This document shows positions 9,152-18,054 of a stretch of 43,624 nucleotides of DNA, in pieces (the first letter of the stretch is position 1; each line of letters starts with the position of its first letter). The stretch is from JABMOW01 sp964409335 (GTDB lineage: Bacteria > Fidelibacterota > Marinisomatia > SCGC-AAA003-L08 > JACNLC01). The translations under genes were made by a program, and so were the position numbers. The stretch is taken from assembly GCA_964409335.1 (NCBI GenBank), contig CAYPCW010000020.1, positions 1 to 43,624 on the forward strand, in the 5' to 3' direction. The notes below the pieces were generated by a model. That model was given only the letters and a program-made list of their open reading frames with translations. It did no database searches and was not told the DNA's origin.

Positions 9152-10555
9152 TCACAGTGCATGATCATCCAGGAATGGAATACCGGTTTTCTGACATGCA
9201 TTTTCAAGCATGGTCTGACTGATTCGGTGATGAGTTGAAATGAGCGATTGTTCATCTATGGAGGTCTTGCCTTCCCGGATTTGAATTTTTCCATTAATGA
9301 TCAGGAAATCTACGGGAGCGGTTCTCACAGAAAAGATCAAAGCGGCCAAAGGGTCGGATAATCCGCCGGCGTACTCAATTCGGTTCATGGCAAAGAGGCA
9401 GATATCCGCGCGTTTGCCCGGAACCAATTGTCCGATATCATCCCTGCCCAATACCCGGGCTCCGCCGCGGGTTGCCATCGTTATCACATCCCGGGCGGTG
9501 AGCCAGTAGGGGAGTTGTCGCAGCCTGGAGATCATCATGGCATTTCTCATTTCGATCAGCATATTCCCGGAATCATTGGATGCAGACCCATCCACACCCA
9601 GACTCACGTTCACACCACTATCCAGTAATTCTCTGACCCGGGCAATGCCGGACCCGAGGCGCATGTTGGAGGTAGGGCAATGGGAAATCCCTACCTGAGC
9701 AGCGCCCATCATCGCAATTTCTTCATCATTCATATGAACCGAATGCGCAAACCAGCTTCGGTCGGTTAACCATCCCAGCGATGTGATATATGCCACCGGA
9801 CGGAGACCGAATTTCTCAAGACAAAAAAATTCCTCCTCCAACGTTTCTGCTAAATGTGAATGGATCATTAGATCGTTATTTTTAGCAAATATTGCAGTTT
9901 CACGCATCAGTTCAGGCGTTACTGAAAATGGAGAACAGGGGGCGAGAGATAATCTCACCATTGCGCCATCGCCGGTATCATGGAATTTTTTGATCAACCT
10001 ATGAATATCACTCCAAATCACATCCTCCAATTGGACGGTATCGTCTGGCGGCAGCCCGCCCTTTGATCTTCCCAGTGACATTGACCCGCGGGTGGGCTGG
10101 AAGCGAATGCCCAATTCCATTGCAGATTCTATTTCAGCATCGATCAGGCCGGGGTCGGCGTCTCTGGGAAATAAATAGAGATGATCCGAACTGGTGGTTA
10201 CACCGCTTTTCATCAGTTCCAGTAACCCGGTTTTGGAACTGATTCGTACCGCTTCTTCCGTTAGTTCGCGCCATATTTCGTAGTGATGAGTAAGCCATCC
10301 AAATAAAGGCTGATTTTGCATGAGTGGAATATTCCGTGTCAGCGATTGATACAGATGATGGTGGGTGTTGATAAATCCCGGGAGGACCAGCATATCTGTA
10401 GCATCGATGATCTCGTCGGCTGGAATGTCCATCGGATTGGCGCTGATCGATGTGATGATACCGTTTTCAATCAGAATGTGTCCTCCTGAAAATTCCTGGT
10501 TCAGATCATTCATGGTCAGGGTTAACAGTGGATTTTTAATAAGGATACTACTCAT
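9152..10555 (-). CDS. 8-oxoguanine deaminase-type amidohydrolase
   Basis: A 467-residue TRZ/ATZ-family amidohydrolase. Metal and catalytic residues are visible: GFINTHHHLYQSLTR (first His pair), HSHLAET, HSVHMNDEE, HCPTSNMRLGSG and GVDGSASNDSGNM (Asp). The string RGSMSLGRSKGGLPPDD is typical of the 8-oxoguanine deaminase / hydroxydechloroatrazine hydrolase branch, which turns 8-oxoguanine into uric acid and ammonia. The start overlaps the end of ygfK by eight bases, so it belongs to the same operon. Producing urate would fit the urate-catabolic neighbours. An alternative is another purine or isocytosine deaminase of the same branch. It is a different protein from SsnA at 25227-26546. Confidence 0.82.
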   Translation of the reverse strand: MSSILIKNPLLTLTMNDLNQEFSGGHILIENGIITSISANPMDIPADEIIDATDMLVLPGFINTHHHLYQSLTRNIPLMQNQPLFGWLTHHYEIWRELTEEAVRISSKTGLLELMKSGVTTSSDHLYLFPRDADPGLIDAEIESAMELGIRFQPTRGSMSLGRSKGGLPPDDTVQLEDVIWSDIHRLIKKFHDTGDGAMVRLSLAPCSPFSVTPELMRETAIFAKNNDLMIHSHLAETLEEEFFCLEKFGLRPVAYITSLGWLTDRSWFAHSVHMNDEEIAMMGAAQVGISHCPTSNMRLGSGIARVRELLDSGVNVSLGVDGSASNDSGNMLIEMRNAMMISRLRQLPYWLTARDVITMATRGGARVLGRDDIGQLVPGKRADICLFAMNRIEYAGGLSDPLAALIFSVRTAPVDFLIINGKIQIREGKTSIDEQSLISTHHRISQTMLENACQKTGIPFLDDHAL

Positions 10556-13500
10556 AAAACGGCTGAAATACCTCTGTATTTTTTAAACTGGTGTATAATA
10601 TGTGTAAGTGAATCACAGGCTCTGTATTAAATTCCGGTTTATCACCGGTAAATCTGGCGGATAATATACACAGGTTATCTCGGCCAAGGTGTGCGGTCAC
10701 ATCCTTAGATAAATAGATCATATCTTCATTCGTATACACCAGGTCCTCCCGCACGCCTGCTGATTTATGGGAAATTTTGTTGCCCTGAATGAAATATCCA
10801 TCCGCTTCAGAACGGAATGCATCCCCGGTCAGATGAAACACCGGTTTATCCTTAAAAGGTCGGCCTGATGTAGGGCAGAAAGTAGTGCAATCGCCGCATT
10901 CATTGCAGAAATCTGCAATATTCAACACCTGAGGCGTCTGAGTGATGTCAAATGTCCCTGCTTTTGAAATTACGGGTTTGTCCTGGAGCCTCTGGACCCG
11001 ATAAACGGTATAGACAGCCGGAAAACTCTGATAAGACAGGTTTGCCAGATTTGGACAGACACTGACACAAATATTACAAATATCATCACAATAGAGGCAT
11101 CGTTCTGCTTCACTCATTGCTTCATCGGCAGCCATGGTGCGGCTGATCTTGTCAAAATTAAGCGTACGGGTGGCAAAGTCATGAATCGTCTGACCGAATT
11201 TTCGGGTCGCCAGTTTTTTTTGAATGTCAAGAGCCGAGATTGATTTAACGACGGGGTTGCAGGGTGTTTTTATCCCTCCGATGGATCGGATGATCAGCTC
11301 TGCCGCTTTCTTACCGTCGCCAATGGCATTAACCACGGATGAGGCGCCCCGAATCGCATCTCCGCCGGAAAATACATTTGAAAAGGTGTCGGTGTATCGA
11401 ACCGGAATCGTATTAGTTCCGTTGCGTGGAAGAATATCCGGTACAATATCCTGACCAATGGCAGGGATGATCGTATCAAATTCTAGGTCGAATGCAGAAC
11501 CGGGTATGGGAACCGGTCTCGCCCGGCCGGATGCATCTTGATCACCCAAATGCATTTTTTCACAAGTGAGTACCAGTCGATTTCCCCGGCGCCGGATGTA
11601 GAGGGGAGCGGTGAGTTCCAGGATATCGATCCCTTCATCAATCGCATCCCGTACTTCGATATAATCTGCGGGCATTTCCCGCATCGTTCGCCGATACAGA
11701 ATGAAGACTTTTCCCAGATCCCCCACCATTCGGCGTGCTGTCCGTGCGGCATCCATTGCAGTATTTCCCCCGCCGATCACTGAGATAAGCGTCCCAAGAT
11801 CCGGATGCGATCCGTCCCGGACCCGCGATAAAAAATCAAGGGGTTCTATGACGCCGGTTAAATCTTCGCCCTCAATGTGCAGTTTTTTATTCAATTGGGC
11901 GCCAATGGACACATAGACAAAATCATGAGTGGCTTGTAATTTCGACAGCTTCTCTTTGTCCACTACGACCTGATAATGAATCGTCACACCAAGACGTTCA
12001 ATCAGCTCAATATCATTTAAAGTAGTCTCATTCGGTAATCTGAAGGTGGGGAGGGCGAAGGATATCATTCCGCCGGCTTTATCGACAGATTCAAATATGT
12101 CCACCCGGAATCCCGCATTTACCAGAAAATAAGCGCAGGATAATCCGGATGGACCGGCGCCAACAATGGCAACGGTTCTCCCGTTTTTTTTCGGGACACT
12201 ATCAGGCACATGCAGACCATTCTCCAGCGCAAACCGTTTGATTTCCCGAATAAGCAACGGACTATCCATATTTTGACGGGTACATTTCATTTCACATAAA
12301 TGATCGCATACATACCCTGTTACTCCGGGCATGGGATTTGTCTTTAGAATAACGTCCAACGCCTTGTCAAATTCCCCTTTCGCCGTGTGATACATGTATT
12401 GGGGAATTTCCTGATCGGTCGCACAATTTTCTGTACAGGGCGCTTTGATACAATCAAATTGGGTCAGTTCGCGGGTAGTCTTAATATTTTCAAATCGATC
12501 GGAACGGTCATGATAAACCGGATTAATAACCACCTCAGAAGCATAACGGATCAGGTTGTCAAGTCCGGCGGCGACCGGGTCTTCGGCGCCCCCGGCTATC
12601 GTACAAATATACTCCCTGATGGATGTCACACCCACGTCTTGAAAGCGATCCTTCATTTCATGCAGGTACTGAGTGAGCCGCGTATACCCACCGGGCTTCA
12701 GAAGGTCGGTACAGGTCGTCACCGGTTTGATATTACAACCAATGATGCGAGACACATTGAATGCATCCACACCTGCCGAAAATGAGATATCCAACTGCCC
12801 GGTAAATTCCTGCTGAAGTTTTACCGCCACCTGTACTGATATGGGATGCAGTGCCCGTCCGCTCAAATATGACATGGTCTCTTTTTCAGGGAAAATATTC
12901 TTTACATTTTTAACTTCAAGGGTATTGGTCAGTTTGAGTCCGAATTCGACGCGGTTTTGTTTTGCAGACTCAAGCAGGTTGCGGATCATAGTCACCGCAT
13001 CGTCAAATTTCAGATCATGTTCGAAAGCCTCATCGGGCACGATAACCGAGATAAATTTCAACTGTTGTTGGAGAATTTTCCGAAGCGGTTCCGCACCCAA
13101 CAGCGTCGGATTCAACTTGATGGTTGTATGATATTTTCTCTCTTCTATGAAATATCTGCCGATCTTTTCGATTTCATCAGGAGGGCAGCCATGCATGGTG
13201 GAGATCGTCAGGTTATCTGAGATCATTGTGGGAATATTCAATCGGTGAATACCCGGATATACCTGCTCCAGACGGTTCAATTTTTGATCCAGGAAATCTC
13301 CGGCATTTTCCATAAGATTCAGAAATTCCTGGACATTGGCATTTTTGATTCCTTTTAGATGATATCCTGCACTCATGTTAAATATCAACCCTGGATGACC
13401 CGCAGATCCCCACCCGAATTTTTCCAAAAGAATATGGATGATGATCCATGCATTCAGATACTCATCGAAAGATTGCCTGATCTTTAATTCCTGCGACCAC

Positions 13501-13829
13501 TCACAATTATACCCTTCATCTTCCATATCGATGCAGGGTTTTGAGATTTCCAATTCGTCCAGAGTCTGAATTGTTTTCAGTTCTATGTACCGTGCACCGC
13601 ACACCCACGCCGCTACAATATTTTGAGATAATTGAGAGTGGGGACCTGCTGCCACGCCGACAGGTGTCTGTAACCGGCGTCCGTACCGTTCCATGGTAAA
13701 CGAATCATTGATTCCCGGGTGAAAAAATAAATCCGACGGGATCCCGAAAATGGATTTTCGATTTTCGTATTCCCGGAGTATCCACGATACCATCTTTTCC
13801 ACAGGCATGGGGTAAAATTGGTCAGACAT
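10548..13829 (-). CDS. ygfK: YgfK-type iron-sulfur flavin oxidoreductase (annotated in databases as putative selenate reductase subunit)
   Basis: A 1093-residue protein aligning along its length with E. coli YgfK (about 1030). The first ~440 residues form a dihydropyrimidine-dehydrogenase-like TIM barrel (TPVGVAAGPHSQLSQNIV, ARYIELKTIQTL, STMHGCPPDEIE, KLNPTLLG). Next is the GltD-type cysteine region (CIKAPCTENCA, CDHLCEMKCTR, ~455-515). Two Rossmann motifs follow, VAIVGAGPSGLSCAYFL (~550) and ISVIGGGNTAMDAAR (~685). Two ferredoxin-like clusters end it (CDDICNICVSVCPN and CNECGDCTTFCP). It is probably cytoplasmic and NAD(P)H-dependent. Homologues are linked to anaerobic urate breakdown, so a purine-ring reductase is likelier than selenate reduction; that is inference. 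I chose ATG 13829, eight bases inside the previous gene, because it matches YgfK's N-terminus; ATG 13859 is an alternative. Confidence 0.9.
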   Translation of the reverse strand: MSDQFYPMPVEKMVSWILREYENRKSIFGIPSDLFFHPGINDSFTMERYGRRLQTPVGVAAGPHSQLSQNIVAAWVCGARYIELKTIQTLDELEISKPCIDMEDEGYNCEWSQELKIRQSFDEYLNAWIIIHILLEKFGWGSAGHPGLIFNMSAGYHLKGIKNANVQEFLNLMENAGDFLDQKLNRLEQVYPGIHRLNIPTMISDNLTISTMHGCPPDEIEKIGRYFIEERKYHTTIKLNPTLLGAEPLRKILQQQLKFISVIVPDEAFEHDLKFDDAVTMIRNLLESAKQNRVEFGLKLTNTLEVKNVKNIFPEKETMSYLSGRALHPISVQVAVKLQQEFTGQLDISFSAGVDAFNVSRIIGCNIKPVTTCTDLLKPGGYTRLTQYLHEMKDRFQDVGVTSIREYICTIAGGAEDPVAAGLDNLIRYASEVVINPVYHDRSDRFENIKTTRELTQFDCIKAPCTENCATDQEIPQYMYHTAKGEFDKALDVILKTNPMPGVTGYVCDHLCEMKCTRQNMDSPLLIREIKRFALENGLHVPDSVPKKNGRTVAIVGAGPSGLSCAYFLVNAGFRVDIFESVDKAGGMISFALPTFRLPNETTLNDIELIERLGVTIHYQVVVDKEKLSKLQATHDFVYVSIGAQLNKKLHIEGEDLTGVIEPLDFLSRVRDGSHPDLGTLISVIGGGNTAMDAARTARRMVGDLGKVFILYRRTMREMPADYIEVRDAIDEGIDILELTAPLYIRRRGNRLVLTCEKMHLGDQDASGRARPVPIPGSAFDLEFDTIIPAIGQDIVPDILPRNGTNTIPVRYTDTFSNVFSGGDAIRGASSVVNAIGDGKKAAELIIRSIGGIKTPCNPVVKSISALDIQKKLATRKFGQTIHDFATRTLNFDKISRTMAADEAMSEAERCLYCDDICNICVSVCPNLANLSYQSFPAVYTVYRVQRLQDKPVISKAGTFDITQTPQVLNIADFCNECGDCTTFCPTSGRPFKDKPVFHLTGDAFRSEADGYFIQGNKISHKSAGVREDLVYTNEDMIYLSKDVTAHLGRDNLCILSARFTGDKPEFNTEPVIHLHILYTSLKNTEVFQPFYE

Positions 13830-14664
13830 CCGCAGGCTCAAAAATGGTTCTGATTTCATGACGGAGGATATTTTTCAGGACTTGCCGTCGGTATTCAGCG
13901 CTGGCACGGATATCTGTGATCGGGCAGATATCCTGATCGACCAGGGAAAGTAAAGCTTCAATTTTGTCGGCTGCAGAGGTCAGAGAATCTGAAAAACGGC
14001 GAAGATAAACCACTGTGGGCGCGACGGAACCCGCAGCGATGAGAAATGCTCCAGCGCCAGCCGGTGACACTTCCCACGATATGGCGAGATTGACCACAGA
14101 TATTGCCATTGCATGGCGTAGCCCCAGTTTATAGAATTTACTTTTTCGACCAGTCTTCGGTAAATGGATGGAGGTTAGCAATTCACCCGGCAGAAGTGTG
14201 GTTCGTCCGGGTCCAGTGATAAATTCTTCAATAGATTGTCGCCGAATCCCCGTGGATGATAAAACCGAAACCGTCGCATGCGCAGCATAAAGCCCCGGCA
14301 GGAGATCACCCGCTGGCGAAGCGTTGCATATATTCCCGCCAACAGTGGCACGATGTCGGATTTGTACCCCGGCGAATTGTTCGGATGCCTGACTTAGTGA
14401 AGTGAAATGCAATTTCAATATTTCACTCTTTCGAAGGGTCTCGACAAGGGTCAGCGCACCAATTGTAATCTCTGCACCGGAATTCCGTATGCCATTCAAT
14501 TCTCTCAATTTTTTAATATCAATCAGATGAGCCGGTAACGGACTCCCCAATCTGATCCCGGGGACAATATCCGTTCCGCCGGCGAGAATCGAATAATCCT
14601 GATCCCGGAGACGTGAAGTCAGATCAAGAAACTCATCCGGGGTTACGGGGCAATAATACTTCAG
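13822..14664 (-). CDS. Molybdenum hydroxylase FAD subunit, XdhB/CoxM-like, with CTG start
   Basis: A 280-residue FAD subunit of a second molybdenum hydroxylase. Flavin-binding motifs are ILAGGTDIVPGIR and TVGGNICNASPAGDLLP, followed by KFYKLGLRHAMAISVVNLA. The first ATG/GTG/TTG-type start would be TTG at 14550, but that would cut off the essential AGGTD motif. The frame is open further up to 14694, and CTG at 14664-14662 overlaps the TGA of the preceding gene (CTGA), with GGAGGA six bases upstream. This gives the N-terminus MKYYCPVTPDEFLDL, as expected of the family. No ATG exists in that stretch, so I infer a CTG start. It is coupled to the [2Fe-2S] gene at 14661-15176. The matching large subunit may be that at 26539-28806. 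Confidence 0.85.
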   Translation of the reverse strand: MKYYCPVTPDEFLDLTSRLRDQDYSILAGGTDIVPGIRLGSPLPAHLIDIKKLRELNGIRNSGAEITIGALTLVETLRKSEILKLHFTSLSQASEQFAGVQIRHRATVGGNICNASPAGDLLPGLYAAHATVSVLSSTGIRRQSIEEFITGPGRTTLLPGELLTSIHLPKTGRKSKFYKLGLRHAMAISVVNLAISWEVSPAGAGAFLIAAGSVAPTVVYLRRFSDSLTSAADKIEALLSLVDQDICPITDIRASAEYRRQVLKNILRHEIRTIFEPADV

Positions 14665-15176
14665 TGATCTTCCTCCCGGTTTGTCTGTCTGCCCTCAGGT
14701 GCACCCCACAGGCAGGCAAATTCCACCGCATCTAATATTTTATGATACCCTGTGCACCGGCAAATATTTCCGGCGAATGCGGAAATCACCTCTTCTCGTG
14801 AGGGATGGGGATTCTCATTCAAAATCTGGTCACCTGAGAGAATCATTCCCGGAATGCAATATCCACACTGAACCGAATGGTGATCGATGAATGCTTGTTG
14901 CAGCCTGGAAAGGGTTCCTCCCAAAGCGATACCCTCAATGGTGTTGATCTCGGCACCCTGAGTTTCAACTGCGAATATCAGGCATGAATCCACCGTACTG
15001 CCGTTGATCTGCACGGTACATGCGCCACATTCACCCTCGCTACAGACTTCCTTTGTTCCGGTCAGATCCAGCCATTCCCGAAGAAAATCGACCAGCATCA
15101 ATTCCGTAGGAATCCGTTGATGAACGAATTTACCGTTTACGGTCAATTCAAGGTCAAACAAATCCGGGACGGTCAT
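14661..15176 (-). CDS. Molybdenum hydroxylase [2Fe-2S] subunit, set 2
   Basis: A 171-residue iron-sulfur subunit. The ferredoxin-like domain holds VCSEGECGACTVQINGS with Cys in VDSC. The helical domain holds VQCGYCIPGMILS and GNICRCTGYHKI, giving all eight cluster cysteines. It shuttles electrons from Mo to FAD. It overlaps the threonine-synthase-like gene by four bases upstream (ATGA) and the FAD gene by four downstream (CTGA). No large subunit follows directly; ygfK comes after the FAD gene. The trio is therefore incomplete here and may use either large subunit in the window. The C-terminal tail (GAPEGRQTNREEDH) is longer than in set 1. Confidence 0.93.
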   Translation of the reverse strand: MTVPDLFDLELTVNGKFVHQRIPTELMLVDFLREWLDLTGTKEVCSEGECGACTVQINGSTVDSCLIFAVETQGAEINTIEGIALGGTLSRLQQAFIDHHSVQCGYCIPGMILSGDQILNENPHPSREEVISAFAGNICRCTGYHKILDAVEFACLWGAPEGRQTNREEDH

Positions 15177-16429
15177 TTGAAAATTCCATTTGATTGCCGG
15201 GATCTCATAAATGATTCCACCGCATCAGGATTCGCCTCTACGGGGTCGGGAATCTGTATTTTTTTCTGTGCCGAAGGGATATCCTTTAATCCTGTACCCG
15301 TAATTAACAGCACAACGAGATCGTCCTCTTTAATTCTATCGGTTTCGATTGCTTTTTTGCAACCCGCAACGGCAGCAGCGGAAGCAGGTTCGGCAAATAT
15401 ACCGGTAAGTGAGGACAATACCTTTTGAGCGGATAAAATTTCGTCATCCGAAACGGTGATGCCAAAACCACCGGATTCCCTGATCCCCCGTAACGCTTTC
15501 AACCCATCCCTGGGATAATTCACGGAAATGCTGTCTGCCAGGGTAGATGATTTCACTTCCTGGATGGACCGGCTATGTAAATGTGCATTCACTATGGCAG
15601 GCGACCCTTCAGATTGCACTGCGGCCAGCCTTGGAATTTTTGTGATCCAGCCCAGTTGATTAAGATCATAAAATCCTTTATAAACGCCGCCAAGGATACA
15701 GCCATCCCCGGTAGGTACGAAGATCACATCGGGTATTTGCCAGTCCATCTGTTCGACAATTTCAAATGCGACAGTTTTCTTTCCCTCGGACAACACCGGA
15801 TTTATGCCGGTATTTCTGGAATATAACCCGTGAGTTGTTGAAAATTCAAAGGACATTCTGAATGCATCATCGTAATGGCTGTTTATGGGCACAAGGCAGG
15901 CCCCGGTCTGAAGGATCTGTGTGAGTTTCGCAAGAGGGGCGGATGCGGGAACAAAAATGATGGATTGTTTGCCATGAAAAGCGGCAAGCGCACTGAGTGA
16001 AGCCGCTGCGTTCCCCGTGGATGCGGTTACCAAAACACCCTGACCCTGTTCATCGGCATGTTGAATGGCAATCTCGCTGGCACGATCTTTCAGCGATCCT
16101 GAAAAATGGCGGGTATCATCCTTAAGGAAAAGAGTCTGTAGCCCCATTGCCCTGCCGAGGGATTCACTCTTTATAAAAGGTGTCCAACCAACCCGAATTT
16201 CCCTGTGTTCAGGGATTTTTAATACTGGCAAAAGTGGGTGATACCTCCAGATCGATGGCTCCTTTGAGGTAAGCAAATCTGACCTGAAAAACTGATGATG
16301 AATCGCAGAATAGTTATAAACGACATCCAAATTTTCGCCGCAGTCACAGATATATCGAAATGGAACCACGGGGAATTCCATTTCGCATGAAACACACCGG
16401 TAACCGAGTATTTTATCCTGAATTCTCAT
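15173..16429 (-). CDS. Threonine-synthase-like PLP-dependent enzyme (fold type II)
   Basis: A 418-residue member of the threonine synthase family. The N-terminus has a zinc-ribbon-like set C12-x2-C15 and C28-x-C30. The PLP lysine is in HFSGSLKDRASE (about K114), the phosphate-binding loop is probably TASTGNAAASLSAL, and a C-terminal GTGLKD is conserved. Classical threonine synthase converts O-phosphohomoserine to threonine. Being embedded between a purine-degradation lyase and molybdenum hydroxylase subunits, with a four-base overlap downstream, suggests recruitment to an amino-acid step of urate catabolism. A strict threonine synthase remains possible. AAGGA lies upstream of the ATG, in a 133-base gap that could hold a second promoter (TATAAT on the minus strand near 16511-16516). 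Confidence 0.8.
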   Translation of the reverse strand: MRIQDKILGYRCVSCEMEFPVVPFRYICDCGENLDVVYNYSAIHHQFFRSDLLTSKEPSIWRYHPLLPVLKIPEHREIRVGWTPFIKSESLGRAMGLQTLFLKDDTRHFSGSLKDRASEIAIQHADEQGQGVLVTASTGNAAASLSALAAFHGKQSIIFVPASAPLAKLTQILQTGACLVPINSHYDDAFRMSFEFSTTHGLYSRNTGINPVLSEGKKTVAFEIVEQMDWQIPDVIFVPTGDGCILGGVYKGFYDLNQLGWITKIPRLAAVQSEGSPAIVNAHLHSRSIQEVKSSTLADSISVNYPRDGLKALRGIRESGGFGITVSDDEILSAQKVLSSLTGIFAEPASAAAVAGCKKAIETDRIKEDDLVVLLITGTGLKDIPSAQKKIQIPDPVEANPDAVESFMRSRQSNGIFK

Positions 16430-16562
16430 GATGACATCCTTATTTCCTAATACATCAACTTATTTTTGCAAAAATTAGAATCTCAACCCAAAAACGGTGA
16501 GGAATCCGATTATAAAGTAATCAACATTAAGGTATTTACTCATGTCATACCGGGTAAGTCGA

Positions 16563-18029
16563 TCATAAGAATTCTTTCAGTACGCCGGCTCGCTCATTAA
16601 ATTCATTAATTTGTTCATCCCATTCATCTACCCTGGAAAACTGCCGGGACCAGTAATGATCATCAAACCACTGGGCATCTAATTCTTCAACGGTTTTACC
16701 CTGCTGTTCGACCCATGTGAAGTATTTCAGGTTATGCATTCGTTTTTTATCACGATAAGTCAGTTCCATCATTGAATCTGTAGAAATTCCTTTCAATCTG
16801 CCTTCAAAATCGATGGCCGCATCTGTTCCGGTATATTCACCCTGTTTTTTAGTGTATTCCTGTAACCGGGACTGATACATCTCCATACTATCGGTGGCAA
16901 CGGTAAAGATGATTTTATTTGATGTCCATTCAAAATATTTGGCCATTTTAATAGCGCCGATGATGTTGGCGATGGCGGAGATCCCCAAGACAGGTAATGA
17001 TGCCACGGTTTCTGCAGGTACGCCTTCCGTGATCAATCGTGACTTGCCCAGAGGTTCATTAAAAAGCCGCATCAGACGGAGGGTTGTTTCGTCATCGATT
17101 CCTGCAACCATATCCATATTTTTAATATTGTGCACCCAGGGGACATGTTTATCGCCTATCCCTTCGATGCGATGGGACCCGTAGCCATTGTAAAGCAGAG
17201 TGGGGCACTGAAGGGCTTCACCGGCACAAACGCATATCCGGGGGAATTTTTCCCGGATGTATTCAGCAGACCCTAGTGTCCCTGCAGATCCCTGTGTCAG
17301 AAAAATACCGCCGAACTGATCTTCTTCACCGGCAATCTGACGGAATACTTCTTCCATTGCCCTGCCGGTCACCGCATAATGCCACATCGGATTGCCCATC
17401 TCTTCAAACTGATTCAGAATCACTATGGAATTTCCACGTTGTGCTTTTAGTTCTTTCACTTTGTCGTAGATTTCTTTCACATTACTTTCGGTTCCCGGCG
17501 TGGCAAATATTTCGGACCCCATTTTCCTGAGCCAGTCAAATCGTTCACGGGACATCCCTTCCGGCAGAACGGCTATGGATTCGCACCCCAATAGCCTGGA
17601 ATCATATGCGCCGCCACGGCAGTAATTCCCAGTGGAAGGCCATAACGCTTTTTGGCGTGTCGGATCGAACCTGCCGGTGATCAGTTTCTCAATCAATGGT
17701 CCAAAAGTCGCCCCCACTTTATGGGAACCTGTGGGGAAAAATTTACCCAGTAAAATGATAATCCGCGCACCAACACCCGTCAGTTCGGACGGCAGTTCAA
17801 GATAATTGACATATCCAAATCCGCCGCCAAATGGGATGGGTTCGTTCTTCCAGGTGATCCGGAACAGGTTCATGGAAATCACATCCCATAACCCGATATT
17901 TTTTAATCTCTCCTGGATGGCGGAAGGGATCAGTTCCGGTCGTGCCATCTGCTTATATGTCGGGAGAATGATTTGCTGCTCCCGACAGCGTTGAATTGTT
18001 TTTTCTAAAATCTGTTCATGATTTGTCAT
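16563..18029 (-). CDS. TrpB/cysteine-synthase-like PLP-dependent lyase, large form
   Basis: A fold-type II PLP enzyme of about 488 residues, longer than cysteine synthase or diaminopropionate ammonia-lyase (~400). The PLP lysine is K104 in PTGSHKVGATFGP. A substrate-binding loop STGNYCRGGAYDSRLLG follows, then LPEGMSRERFDWLRKMGSE, a Gly-rich phosphate loop near TQGSAGTLGSAEYI, and a C-terminal helical extension rich in charged and aromatic residues. I recognise it as an uncharacterised PLP family that accompanies ygeW-type genes, but I know no proven reaction. Its position directly after ygeW, where YgeX occurs in related clusters, makes an ammonia-lyase on a diaminoacid a reasonable guess. 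I chose ATG 18029; TTG 18062 would overlap ygeW and has no better ribosome site. Confidence 0.75.
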   Translation of the reverse strand: MTNHEQILEKTIQRCREQQIILPTYKQMARPELIPSAIQERLKNIGLWDVISMNLFRITWKNEPIPFGGGFGYVNYLELPSELTGVGARIIILLGKFFPTGSHKVGATFGPLIEKLITGRFDPTRQKALWPSTGNYCRGGAYDSRLLGCESIAVLPEGMSRERFDWLRKMGSEIFATPGTESNVKEIYDKVKELKAQRGNSIVILNQFEEMGNPMWHYAVTGRAMEEVFRQIAGEEDQFGGIFLTQGSAGTLGSAEYIREKFPRICVCAGEALQCPTLLYNGYGSHRIEGIGDKHVPWVHNIKNMDMVAGIDDETTLRLMRLFNEPLGKSRLITEGVPAETVASLPVLGISAIANIIGAIKMAKYFEWTSNKIIFTVATDSMEMYQSRLQEYTKKQGEYTGTDAAIDFEGRLKGISTDSMMELTYRDKKRMHNLKYFTWVEQQGKTVEELDAQWFDDHYWSRQFSRVDEWDEQINEFNERAGVLKEFL

Positions 18030-18054
18030 AGTGTTTTCACATTTTATTAATAAA

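Noticed and set aside
10548..13829. YgfK as a genuine selenate reductase
   Set aside because: The database name is historical; the domain make-up and urate-type neighbours fit a purine or heterocycle oxidoreductase better.
16430..16562. Riboswitch (purine or molybdenum cofactor type) before the threonine-synthase-like gene
   Set aside because: I found no conserved core or paired helices of known riboswitches in this gap or in the other intergenic regions of the island.
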